The notes under the pieces were generated by a model that was not told the DNA's origin, did not search any database, and was given only the letters and a program-made list of their open reading frames with translations. Made by a program: the position numbers and the translations under genes. Of a DNA stretch of 64,000 nt, positions 24,646 through 33,073 are shown one piece after another. Every line of letters starts with the position of its first letter. Within the stretch, counting starts at the first letter, position 1. Origin of the DNA: M3007 sp031425155 (lineage in GTDB: Bacteria; Bacteroidota; Bacteroidia; Chitinophagales; Saprospiraceae); the NCBI GenBank assembly GCA_031425155.1, contig JANPIV010000068.1, positions 1 through 64,000 of the forward strand, read 5' to 3'.

Positions 24646-27300
24646 ATGAAATCCAATTTTTTTCAAACCTGCTTTATCGTTTTTATTTTTCCCATCATCC
24701 TGTCTGAATCCACATCCGCACAAACGGTTCCGTTACCAAACGAGTGGAAATTCAAACAAGGGGATGACATGGCTTGGGCAAGCCCAACCTTCAATGATAC
24801 CGATTGGGACACCAAACTTTCGGGCACAAATTGGAAGGCGACCAACACCAAAGAGAATGTCTTTGCATGGTATCGGGTCAAAATCGTAATACCATCAAGC
24901 ATGAAAGCGGCGGCCGAAAAAGGGCACGGCATAAAAATCAATTTGGGCAAGATTGATGATGTTGACTTTACTTATTTCAATGGAAAACTCATTGGGCAGA
25001 CGGGTTCTTTGCCTCCTCAATATATTACCAAATGGGATGTGGACAGGAACTATGTCATCCCTGAAAATGAAGTCTTGTGGGATAAGGAAAATGTGGTTGC
25101 CGTACGTGTTTTTAGCGCTGATATTGTCGGAATCGGTATGTACGAGGGAAAATATAATTACGCTCCGATTCAATGGTCAGATTTCATTTCAATGGAACAG
25201 ACGATTGAAGAAACCGATAATAATGGTTTTACAACTAAAATCAAGTTCACCAATCAGAGCGATGTAGCATTTGAAGGAACAGTAGAATATTGGATAACCA
25301 ATAAAACAGGAAAGGGGGTTTTTACAGAAACAAAATCTGTTCAAGTTGCACCTGAAAAAGGTTTTGAAACGGTGGTAACGCTCTCAAACTATCAGCCGAC
25401 CGACGAACAGATTTTTAAAGTAGGCTATCTGATTTCAGAAAATAACAGCCCGGCTACCGTAAAAAGCGAGCAATTGTATTTTGCCAATAGAAAAATAGAA
25501 ATCAAAGTTGCACAAGAACCAAGCCCGGTAATAGAAAATAAAATCAAAGATGTTTTCACGTCCATTCCCTTTCGAAATCAAGAATTGACAGGCTATTTGG
25601 GCAAACGATTGACGCAGAATTTGGAAGAACGCCTTTTGAAAGTGGATGAAAACGGTATGATGGGTGGCTATTTGCAAAGACCGGGCAATCACCCGTGGGT
25701 GGGCGAGCACGTTGGCAAATATTTGGAAACGGCTAGCAATGTTTGGAAAAACACGCATAATCCAGCCCTTAAAACACAAATGGACAGAATGATGTATGAG
25801 TTGATAAGTGCCCAATTAGATGATGGCTATTTGGGCACTTACACCCCCGATAAATATTGGACAAGTTGGGATGTCTGGTCGCACAAATATAATTTGTACG
25901 GTTTACTGGCTTATTACAAAACAACAGGTTATCAACCTGCCTTAGAAACGTGCAAAAAAATGGGCGATTTGCTTTGTACAACTTTCGGGAATAAATCAGG
26001 TCAACGGGATATTGTCTTGGCAGGAGAGCATGTTGGCATGGCTGCAACAAGTGTTTTAGACCCCATGATTGAGTTGTACAGATACACCGGCGATAAAAAA
26101 TACCTCGATTTCTGTTATTACATCCTCAATGCGTGGGAGCAAAAAAACGGCTCAAAAATCATCAGTTCTTTATTGGCAACAGGAAAAGTCAATAAAGTAG
26201 CGAACGGCAAAGCATACGAAATGCTGTCCAATTTGGTCGGTTTAGTTAAATTATACCGTCTTACAGGCGATGAATCTTTTTTGAAGCCCGTGTTAATAGC
26301 ATGGCAAGATGTCGTTGACAAAAAATTGTACATCACAGGCTCAACCAGCTCTTTTGAATTTTTTCAAGAAGATGAACACCTGCCCGCCGCCGATAAAGAC
26401 CATATTGGCGAAGGCTGTGTGACGACGACTTGGATTCAATTGAACCACAATCTTTTCGCCATCACAGGCGAATTGAAATATTATGACCAAATCGAAAAAT
26501 CCATTTACAATCATTTATTGGGAGCAGAAAATCCCGTTGATGGTTGCGTCAGTTATTACACGCCGTTGATGGACAAAAAACCATATTCCTGTTGGATTAC
26601 TTGTTGCACTTCAAGCGTGCCACGGGGTATCGGCATGATACCGTATTTCACGTTTGGCAATATCAATAACGTGCCAACCGTGATGTTGTATGAGCCTGCC
26701 TTGTATAAAGAAACTATTACAACTTCGGACAAAAAGAACATTAACCTATCGCTGCAAATAGAAAGTAATTTCCCTGAAAATGGCGAGGCTGTCATAACAG
26801 TTACTACTTCTAAAACGGCTGATTTTCCAATAGCCTTGCACGTGCCGGCTTGGTGCGAATCCTTTATTGCTACGGTTGGCAATGAAGAATACAAAGGCAC
26901 GACGAATCAATATTTGACCATAAAACGAAAATGGAAATCAGGCAACAAAATAAAAATTTCGTTCAAAATGCCGATTCAAACCATATCGGGCGGCAAGAGC
27001 TATCCTGACCAAATTGCGTTTCAAAGAGGTCCCCAGGTTTTGGCTTTTGATAATACATTGAACACGGCATTAACCTTGGAAGAATCGAATCAAAATCTAT
27101 TGGTTGAAATGCCGGGAATCACAACCAACACCGCCGTTTTACCAAAACAATGGATTGGAAAACAAGCCTATTCTATCAATATCATGGGTAAAGAAAAGAA
27201 TAAAACAACGCAAGAATTAATAGTCGTTCCTTATGCCGATGCCAGTCAAACGGGAGGACTTGTGAAAGTTTGGTTGCCAGTGAATGTAATCCATAAATAA
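24646..27300 (+). CDS. GH127 (DUF1680) beta-L-arabinofuranosidase-like enzyme
   Basis: Exported glycoside hydrolase. Signal peptide (ends near STSAQ), then an N-terminal GH2-like sugar-binding beta-sandwich (about residues 20-150: FNDTDWDTKL, YFNGKLIGQTG), then the alpha/alpha barrel of GH127 with GEGCVTTTWIQLNHNLFAITG and the Cys cluster CWITCCTSSVPRGIG that in characterised members binds zinc and supplies the nucleophile. Mature length is about 860 aa. ATG 24646 gives the cleanest signal peptide; ATG 24613 is the alternative, one base after the permease stop. It likely releases L-arabinofuranose for the permease and kinase, but related enzymes use other sugars. Confidence 0.85.
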   Translation: MKSNFFQTCFIVFIFPIILSESTSAQTVPLPNEWKFKQGDDMAWASPTFNDTDWDTKLSGTNWKATNTKENVFAWYRVKIVIPSSMKAAAEKGHGIKINLGKIDDVDFTYFNGKLIGQTGSLPPQYITKWDVDRNYVIPENEVLWDKENVVAVRVFSADIVGIGMYEGKYNYAPIQWSDFISMEQTIEETDNNGFTTKIKFTNQSDVAFEGTVEYWITNKTGKGVFTETKSVQVAPEKGFETVVTLSNYQPTDEQIFKVGYLISENNSPATVKSEQLYFANRKIEIKVAQEPSPVIENKIKDVFTSIPFRNQELTGYLGKRLTQNLEERLLKVDENGMMGGYLQRPGNHPWVGEHVGKYLETASNVWKNTHNPALKTQMDRMMYELISAQLDDGYLGTYTPDKYWTSWDVWSHKYNLYGLLAYYKTTGYQPALETCKKMGDLLCTTFGNKSGQRDIVLAGEHVGMAATSVLDPMIELYRYTGDKKYLDFCYYILNAWEQKNGSKIISSLLATGKVNKVANGKAYEMLSNLVGLVKLYRLTGDESFLKPVLIAWQDVVDKKLYITGSTSSFEFFQEDEHLPAADKDHIGEGCVTTTWIQLNHNLFAITGELKYYDQIEKSIYNHLLGAENPVDGCVSYYTPLMDKKPYSCWITCCTSSVPRGIGMIPYFTFGNINNVPTVMLYEPALYKETITTSDKKNINLSLQIESNFPENGEAVITVTTSKTADFPIALHVPAWCESFIATVGNEEYKGTTNQYLTIKRKWKSGNKIKISFKMPIQTISGGKSYPDQIAFQRGPQVLAFDNTLNTALTLEESNQNLLVEMPGITTNTAVLPKQWIGKQAYSINIMGKEKNKTTQELIVVPYADASQTGGLVKVWLPVNVIHK

Positions 27301-27400
27301 AAAATTCAAACAAGAACGGGTGCAGAAGCGATTTGTCCCCATTTTTATAGTGCAACAAGTCACCCATCATGATTTGTTAAATCGTATAAAAGGCAAGAAC

Positions 27401-27463
27401 TATAACTTCCCTGCCAACCGCTCGCTAAACGCGGCTGTTTGGCAGGGAAGCAGCCGTTAGCGG
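27401..27463. repeat. attC-like hairpin, site 1
   Basis: Outer cores TATAAC (27401-27406) and GTTAGCGG (27456-27463) enclose a perfect 12-bp stem CTTCCCTGCCAA/TTGGCAGGGAAG (27406-27417 with 27439-27450). The right arm has about six extra bases between core and stem. This asymmetric cruciform is like an integron attC site, and the AraC gene begins 39 bases after it. The core is not a strict GTTRRRY. Confidence 0.5.
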
Positions 27464-27501
27464 TCATTGTAAAACGACACCCTGCAAAAAATGACAGACC
27501 A

Positions 27502-28317
27502 ATGAAACCAAAAATATTTGAACCAAACAGCGAATTGACTGAATTTGTAAAATGTTATTGGACATTGGAAAGCGAAAAGGAGAATACACCTGTAAAAAAC
27601 ACCATTGTTCCTGATGGAACTATGAAATTGATTTTTCATTACGGTGACACTTACAAGCACCACCCCAAAAAAGGAGAAAGTATAATTTTACCAAAATGCT
27701 TTTTAATTGGACAATTGACAAAACCGTATGTAGTAGAACCTCTTGGAATAACAGGAAGTTTTGTTGTTCGATTTCAACCAAATGGATTTTTACCATTTGC
27801 AACAATACCAATTAAAGAGATGGAAAACACGGCTGTACCATTGGATAAATTGTTTGGAACAAACGGAGAAAAAATTGGAGAAAAAATTTTAAACGCCAAC
27901 ACTACTTCTGAAAGAATAGAATTAATTGAGACTTTTTTATTAAACCAATTGGCTGATAGACAAGTCATCGACGATATTGTAAAATCAACAGTTGACACAA
28001 TTTTAAATGCAAACGGACAATTTTCCGTAAACGAATTCTCAAAATTTAATAACATAAACCGGAGACAATTAACTCGTAAATTTTCGTCAACTATTGGTTT
28101 AAGTCCAAAGCAACTTTCTAAAACTATAAGAATTCAAGCGACACTAAAATCATTGCTGAATAGAAATGTTACAAGTCTGACGGATTTGGCTTATGAAAAC
28201 GAATATTTTGACCAGGCACATTTTATAAAAGATTTCAAAGAATTTACAGGACTGACACCTAAAGAATTCTATGGCGATGACCTTAAAATGTCATTGATTT
28301 TTGACCGTGAAGATTAG
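27502..28317 (+). CDS. AraC-family regulator with DUF6597-like N-terminus
   Basis: 271-aa regulator. The N-terminal half (FEPNSELTEFVKCYWTLES, IVPDGTMKLIFHYGD, FVVRFQPNGFLPF) is the cupin-like DUF6597-type sensor domain; the C-terminal half is an AraC HTH domain (FNNINRRQLTRKFSSTIGLSPKQLSK, LAYENEYFDQAHFIKDFKEFTGLTPKEF). ATG 27502 is chosen because the upstream part overlaps the attC-like hairpin. Strongly AT-rich compared with the chromosome around it. It probably controls the downstream VOC/TfoX genes or itself. Confidence 0.85.
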   Translation: MKPKIFEPNSELTEFVKCYWTLESEKENTPVKNTIVPDGTMKLIFHYGDTYKHHPKKGESIILPKCFLIGQLTKPYVVEPLGITGSFVVRFQPNGFLPFATIPIKEMENTAVPLDKLFGTNGEKIGEKILNANTTSERIELIETFLLNQLADRQVIDDIVKSTVDTILNANGQFSVNEFSKFNNINRRQLTRKFSSTIGLSPKQLSKTIRIQATLKSLLNRNVTSLTDLAYENEYFDQAHFIKDFKEFTGLTPKEFYGDDLKMSLIFDRED

Positions 28318-28404
28318 CATTGTCCCATTTTTACAATTTTGTCATATCAGCACCTCGTAATTTTGCAATGCAATTTTGCAAAAAAACATTAAATTTAAAA
28401 AGAA

Positions 28405-28779
28405 ATGACAAATTCAAATCCAGTAGGCTGGTTCGACATTCACGTATCAAACTTAGACCGAGCAAAAAAATTCTATGAAACTGTATTCAATATGCAATTG
28501 ACCGACTTGCCGATTGAATGGGGTAAACAATCACTTTTCCCTTTTGACCACGAAAGCCCAAACATTTCAGGTGCATTAGTCGAAAATCCTGACTTTACAC
28601 CAAACGGAATCAACACAGTCGTCTATTTTGAAACGGAAGACTGTATAACGGAAGAAAAAAGAATTGAAGAAGCAGGCGGAAAAATTGTAAGACCTAAAAT
28701 GTCAATTGGCGATTTTGGCTTTGTATCCATATTTATTGATAGCGAAGGCAACACAATTGGACTTCATTCAAGAAATTAA
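28405..28779 (+). CDS. VOC-family (glyoxalase/bleomycin-resistance) protein
   Basis: 124-aa protein with two beta-alpha-beta-beta-beta halves: NPVGWFDIHVSNLDRAKKFYETVF at the start, and VYFETEDCITEEKRIEEAGGKI and FVSIFIDSEGNTIGLHS at the end, giving possible metal ligands His and Glu. VOC proteins include glyoxalases, dioxygenases and antibiotic-binding proteins, and the activity cannot be told. Three bases separate it from the TfoX-like gene. AT-rich, part of the cassette-like block. Confidence 0.85.
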   Translation: MTNSNPVGWFDIHVSNLDRAKKFYETVFNMQLTDLPIEWGKQSLFPFDHESPNISGALVENPDFTPNGINTVVYFETEDCITEEKRIEEAGGKIVRPKMSIGDFGFVSIFIDSEGNTIGLHSRN

Positions 28780-28782
28780 ATT

Positions 28783-29136
28783 ATGGCTTACGACATAAAT
28801 CTTGTGGACAAAGTGAGAGAATACCTTGCTGAAATACCAAACATAGAAATTGAAGAGAAAGAAATGTTCAATGTTCTAAACTTTATGGTAAACGGTAAAA
28901 CTTGTATTTGTGTAAGTGGTGAAAATTTAATGTTACGTTTCGACCCAAAACTGCAAGAAGAACTCTCAGAGAAAAACGGTTACGAGACAATGTTAATGAA
29001 AGGCAAAGAATATAAAGGTTATTGTTACATAAACCCAGTCGGGTTTAAGGACAAAAAAGACTTTGAATATTTTGTAAATTTATGCCTTGACTTTAACAAA
29101 ATCTCTAAATCTGCAAAGAAACGAAAGACGAAATAA
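28783..29136 (+). CDS. TfoX N-terminal-domain protein
   Basis: 117-aa protein matching the TfoX/Sxy N-terminal domain: MAYDINLVDKVREYLAE, EEKEMFNVLNFMVNGKTCICV, LMLRFDP and MKGKEYKGYCYINP. In gammaproteobacteria TfoX controls competence; stand-alone bacteroidotan versions are of unknown function and often sit beside VOC genes, as here. The Lys-rich C-terminus (SAKKRKTK) ends 10 bases before the second attC-like site, the usual place of attC in a gene cassette. Confidence 0.8.
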   Translation: MAYDINLVDKVREYLAEIPNIEIEEKEMFNVLNFMVNGKTCICVSGENLMLRFDPKLQEELSEKNGYETMLMKGKEYKGYCYINPVGFKDKKDFEYFVNLCLDFNKISKSAKKRKTK

Positions 29137-29146
29137 AAACAACGAA

Positions 29147-29280
29147 CCGCTAACACGGGTTTGGCAAAAGTGGCGGTTCAGTGCTCCGCAGACAGTTTTG
29201 TGGTTAACCAAACATTGGTTCTCCGCATCATCATTTGTGGTGAAAATCGCCACCTTCGCCAAGCCCGAAACCGTTAGCGG
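29147..29280. repeat. attC-like hairpin, site 2
   Basis: Left arm CCGCTAAC plus GGGTTTGGC and GTGGCG (29147-29175) pairs with right arm CGCCACC, GCCAAGCCC and GTTAGCGG (29248-29280). The right arm carries extra unpaired bases next to the core, as attC sites do. A variable centre of about 70 bases contains TTAACCAAACATTGGTT. It follows the TfoX-like ORF directly. No integron integrase is in the window. Confidence 0.6.
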
Positions 29281-29337
29281 TCATTCAATCTGAAACTAAC
29301 TATTCACACCACATTGGTGTGACAAAATACATTCAAA

Positions 29338-30270
29338 ATGAAATTATATCAACTCTCTGAAAAACTTTATCAAAAATTTCTTTCGGAAAAAACTAAAGAA
29401 AGCAGTGAACAGGCTATCTTGTGGATTGCTTTAGCAAGTTTCATTGTTCACCTATTAATTATTGGGTTGGTGAATTTTAATATTATTTCCGTCAATGAGC
29501 CGTCAAATTTACTAAATAATCCTATTGCGGCTATTTATACCCCCTTTTCGTTTATACTGGTTTACGAGGTATATCTGTTAGTATATTACCTCCCAAAATC
29601 AACCTCTATTTATATATCCAAGCAATATGAAATTATTGCACTCATCATTATCAGACGCTTATTCAAAGACCTTTCAGATTTATCACTTTCGACTGATTGG
29701 TTTAACATTAACAATGATTTACAGTTTACTTATGACCTGGTCGCATCGGTCATATTATTCTATTTGATTTATATATTTCATGTTCAACGAACCAAAGTAT
29801 ATAGAACTGTTGATAAAAGAAAAGTCCATTCTTTAAGTATTTCAAAATTTATAAACGCTAAAAAATGGATGGCTACTGCTTTAGTGCCTATACTATTTAT
29901 AATTGCAATATATTCCTTCTTAAACTGGATTGCCGGTATCCTTCAACCTGATGAAACCAATGCTCTTTCTTTCAAGAACATCAATAATATTTTCTTTGAA
30001 CAGTTTTTTAATATTCTGATAATTGCCGATGTAGTATTGTTGTTGTTTTCTTTTTTTCATACAGACGAGTTCCATAAAGTCATTCGAAACTCAGGTTTTA
30101 TTATTTCAACAATTTTAATTAGAATATCCTTTTCCGTGAGCGGGATTATTAATACTGTATTAATTGTTTTTGCTATTTTATTTGGACTTTTGATGCTCGT
30201 TATTCATAATAAATTTGAAAAACAGTTAGCATTAGAGGATACCGGGAAGAGTAATGATAACGAATTGTGA
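29338..30270 (+). CDS. uncharacterised multi-pass membrane protein
   Basis: 310-aa, very AT-rich gene. About seven to eight hydrophobic segments (for example ILWIALASFIVHLLIIGLV, VASVILFYLIYIF, MATALVPILFIIAIYSFL). A conserved-looking loop, YYLPKSTSIYISKQYEIIALIIIRRLFKDLSDL, joins segments 2 and 3; its charged helix recalls membrane sensor or channel proteins. No enzymatic motif is seen. It follows the second attC-like site and could be the next cassette, but a MITE-like element rather than a third site follows it. Confidence 0.7.
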   Translation: MKLYQLSEKLYQKFLSEKTKESSEQAILWIALASFIVHLLIIGLVNFNIISVNEPSNLLNNPIAAIYTPFSFILVYEVYLLVYYLPKSTSIYISKQYEIIALIIIRRLFKDLSDLSLSTDWFNINNDLQFTYDLVASVILFYLIYIFHVQRTKVYRTVDKRKVHSLSISKFINAKKWMATALVPILFIIAIYSFLNWIAGILQPDETNALSFKNINNIFFEQFFNILIIADVVLLLFSFFHTDEFHKVIRNSGFIISTILIRISFSVSGIINTVLIVFAILFGLLMLVIHNKFEKQLALEDTGKSNDNEL

Positions 30271-30280
30271 AATTATTTTA

Positions 30281-30489
30281 GAGGCTGTTTTAAAACCTTG
30301 AACGGAGCGAAAAGGCCGAAATTTTGGCGATAGCCTCCTTCGCCCCCCGCCTGCCAAGCCTTGGCGGGCAGGAAGGCTACGGCGGTTAAAGATGAAGATT
30401 TATTTTTAGTGCATAGCCGAGTCTATTCGCTAAAAATAAAGCAAAATATAGCGGCAAAAGGCAGAATTTTGCGCCCAGTGAGGGGTAAT
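30281..30489. mobile_element. MITE-like element, copy 2, with nested insertion
   Basis: Starts GAGGCTGTTTTAAAACC and follows copy 1 (14191) nearly base for base (AACGGAGC, GCTAAAAATAAAGCAAAATA, GGCAAAAGGCAG). About 58 bp (30333-30390) are inserted: a palindromic unit with CCTGCCAAGCC and TTGGCGGGCAGG. The right terminal repeat is missing; similarity stops near GAGGGGTAA (30480-30488). Confidence 0.8.
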
Positions 30490-30545
30490 GTTGACGGTAA
30501 ATACGCCTATCAATCAATCAAAACTATTTAAAACGAACCCACATA

Positions 30546-30977
30546 ATGATTAAAATCAAATTCTTTACCCTCCTCTTCGCCTGCATAGGTTTGGTAAGTT
30601 GCAAATCCAGTCAACTTAAATACGCAGCCATCCCGGAAATTGGGTTGTTTAAGATTGAAATACTTTATCCGAATGGAGAAGAAAAAACCTTCGACATGGA
30701 CTATTATGAAAAAACACACATGCCTATGGTCGCCGGATTGTTGGGCAAAAATTTAAAATTTTATGAAATTGACAAAGGCATATCCGGCAGAACACCAGGT
30801 GATAAAGTGCCTTTTGTGGCGATAGGCTATTTTTATTGTTATGATGTTGCGGAGTATAATAAAGCGATAGCACAAAACAGAGATGCCATTATCAGTGATA
30901 TAAAAAAATACACCAACATTCAACCCGTTATCCAAATAAGCGAAATCAAACAATGGCGATACAACAACATCAAATAA
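30546..30977 (+). CDS. EthD-type lipoprotein
   Basis: 143-aa protein. The N-terminus MIKIKFFTLLFACIGLVSCKS is a lipoprotein signal with the lipid-bearing Cys in VSC. The mature part is an EthD-family dimeric alpha/beta barrel: FDMDYYEKTHMPMVAGLL is the family signature, followed by AIGYFYCYDVAEYNKAI and TNIQPVIQISEI. EthD domains occur in oxygen-dependent and dye-peroxidase pathways, but stand-alone members have no fixed role. Moderately AT-rich; last gene of the island. Its export is unusual for this mostly cytoplasmic family. Confidence 0.8.
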   Translation: MIKIKFFTLLFACIGLVSCKSSQLKYAAIPEIGLFKIEILYPNGEEKTFDMDYYEKTHMPMVAGLLGKNLKFYEIDKGISGRTPGDKVPFVAIGYFYCYDVAEYNKAIAQNRDAIISDIKKYTNIQPVIQISEIKQWRYNNIK

Positions 30978-31116
30978 CGAATAGACCCCGCTCGCGCCGG
31001 GGCTCTGCCCCGCGTGTCTATCATCCGGGCTTTGCCCGCCTTCTCCACTCACTGGTCAATTCTAAACCAAAAACATATTTTGCTCCCCGCTCACTAACCC
31101 ACTCAACCCCAGCGCT

Positions 31117-31276
31117 GCGGCAGTGTCTTTTTCGACCTGCCGCCAAGGTACAATGGCATGTTTCGTACTGTTAAATGTTGTCTTTTAGTGGCTGCATCGT
31201 AGTGGATAGCCTGTATTGAGGAGCACGAAAAATATCCTGCTGTACGTTTGCGGCAGGTCGAAAAAGACACTGCCGC
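31117..31276. repeat. 160-bp element with 27-bp perfect inverted ends
   Basis: 31117-31143 and 31250-31276 are perfect reverse complements over 27 bp (GCGGCAGTGTC...CTGCCGC). No ORF lies between. The 31.0-31.45 kb spacer holds no gene otherwise; upstream at about 30984-31022 is a GC-rich palindrome (GCCGGGGC/GCCCCGC). Likely a MITE or other non-autonomous element. Confidence 0.75.
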
Positions 31277-31448
31277 GGCGTAGGGCGAGGGTGCGTTGGG
31301 AAAGTAAGAACACCTGCGGAGGCAGTAAAATTTATAAAGGGCGGGCGAACACCATGCAGGGCAGAAAGGATAGTCCATTAGATGCCTGGCTTTGATTTCG
31401 TGGCCTTTCAACGCCGCGCCGCTGCAATTTAGCAATAGTTCTGATCCT

Positions 31449-33005
31449 CTAACCTCCTATTTTTATAAATTTAGAAACAATAACCTGCCCGTTTTCGCCC
31501 GTTACACGTATGATATAGGCATTGTTGGGTAAATGTGATACATCCAACGAAGCGATATTGTGACCAGATTTATAAAAAACAACATGCCCTTGTACGTTCC
31601 GAATTTCGACCCGGTTGGTAACAAACGTTTCGGTGTTTTGCGGCACAATATTAATGAAACCAGTGCTCGGATTGGGTACTATTTTCAGACCCGCGACTGC
31701 GGTACCGGGTGCGCTGGTACTGCTGAGGAAATTACCGATGTAGAGTGTATCGTTACAGTTTGCGCCCAAACAGCCATCGGGGGAAATATTACCTAAAATC
31801 ATGCTGGTTTGTTCGGTGGTGCTGGTTGGGTCAACGCTGGTCCCGATAAAAAACAACCGCTGGTGAACCGTATCAAAAACGCACGAATTAAGGGTCACCG
31901 AAGCGGGCAGAGCGGACTGATACGTGGTATCCACGATGAAGCGACGCCATAGGTCTTCATTCTTGGCGTTAAATTTAACAATCAACCCTTTGCGCGGTGA
32001 TAACGGAGTTGGATTTTCGTCGGTAATTACCTGCCCCACCAAATAATAAGAACCATCGTTGGTGTACAGGCCATCCCCGAAAAAGGTCAATTGCGGCAGG
32101 TTATCGCAGCCTAATGCAACGCCGTTACCCTGTTCGTCAAATATTTCCCGGCAAAGTTGAGTTGTTAAATTGGATGTAATGGTGCTGCGAATGGACAACG
32201 ACGAATCGGCATTGGGCTGTTGGCTTAACAAAAGGTGCGGCCCAGGGTTGTTCAGGGTGGTGGTGGAATGAATTTCGTCGGTGGAGGTGGTTAAATCATA
32301 ACTGCCCACGGTTGTTTTGAACTCAAGTGAATTGGGGTTATATCTATCGGCAAAATACAATAATTTTCCGTTGGGCAACAGCGTGGAATTGAACGAGTTA
32401 GTTGTATTTTGGGACGAAGATACAACGTTGAAAGAATCGCGTTCGAGCAGCGTAAGGTCGGGTGAAAACTGCCTCAAATAAACGCCCGATGTTGTATTGG
32501 TGATATTTCGGCTACTTAGGGATAAGAGCCGGTTGTTGTACCAATAAAGATCGCCAAACACTTCGTTTCTTCCGTTGAGGCCGGACGTGAATTCATGGAA
32601 CACGGACCCCTCACTACTTAATTGGGTAATTCTGAGCGGTTGCACAAACGCACTGGGCACATAAGAATAACCAACGTAAATGTCGCTTTCGGTAGTTATG
32701 AGTCCGTTAGGGTTTATCTGTGGTAGGAAATAGCCATTCGGCAACAGTTTTTTACGCCACTGCAACTGCCCTTGTGCGTCGTATTTCATCACTTCGGCAT
32801 TGGTATTTTCCCATTCTTCACCACTTGGGTCTATATAAGCGGAATCGTTGGCCATGTATGCCACTATCGCGTCGCCTTGCAAGGTAATTCGTTCGCCACG
32901 AAAATATTGATTTTGCGACGGTGGGGTTAATTTTGAAATGAAATAAGATTGTGCGTTGCTGCTAAAGCTGACGGATAAAAAAAACAAAAAATATTGAATT
33001 TTCAT
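31449..33005 (-). CDS. T9SS-exported protein
   Basis: 518-aa secreted protein: signal peptide (ends SSNAQ), a long beta-rich body with no recognised catalytic motif (repeated patterns such as YWYNNRLLSLSS, GLIVKFNAKNEDLWRRF suggest a beta-propeller), and a type A T9SS sorting domain starting IVPNPSTGFINI and ending VIVSKFIKIGG. It would be secreted through the outer membrane and anchored or released. ATG 33005 is chosen for the signal peptide. Function unknown; it is downstream of a lipoprotein gene on the same strand but separated by a terminator hairpin. Confidence 0.85.
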   Translation of the reverse strand: MKIQYFLFFLSVSFSSNAQSYFISKLTPPSQNQYFRGERITLQGDAIVAYMANDSAYIDPSGEEWENTNAEVMKYDAQGQLQWRKKLLPNGYFLPQINPNGLITTESDIYVGYSYVPSAFVQPLRITQLSSEGSVFHEFTSGLNGRNEVFGDLYWYNNRLLSLSSRNITNTTSGVYLRQFSPDLTLLERDSFNVVSSSQNTTNSFNSTLLPNGKLLYFADRYNPNSLEFKTTVGSYDLTTSTDEIHSTTTLNNPGPHLLLSQQPNADSSLSIRSTITSNLTTQLCREIFDEQGNGVALGCDNLPQLTFFGDGLYTNDGSYYLVGQVITDENPTPLSPRKGLIVKFNAKNEDLWRRFIVDTTYQSALPASVTLNSCVFDTVHQRLFFIGTSVDPTSTTEQTSMILGNISPDGCLGANCNDTLYIGNFLSSTSAPGTAVAGLKIVPNPSTGFINIVPQNTETFVTNRVEIRNVQGHVVFYKSGHNIASLDVSHLPNNAYIIRVTGENGQVIVSKFIKIGG

Positions 33006-33021
33006 GTATTTATACATTAAA

Positions 33022-33069
33022 GTTAAATAAAGGCATGTTGCGTTTTTAAGCAACATGCCTTTATTTAAC
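33022..33069. terminator. terminator hairpin with 20-bp perfect stem
   Basis: 33022-33041 pairs perfectly with 33050-33069 (core AGGCATGTTGC/GCAACATGCCT, 8-nt loop). AT-rich ends give T-rich tails in both directions. It lies just after the stop of the 33074-33862 lipoprotein gene and before the T9SS gene. Confidence 0.8.
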
Positions 33070-33073
33070 TTGT

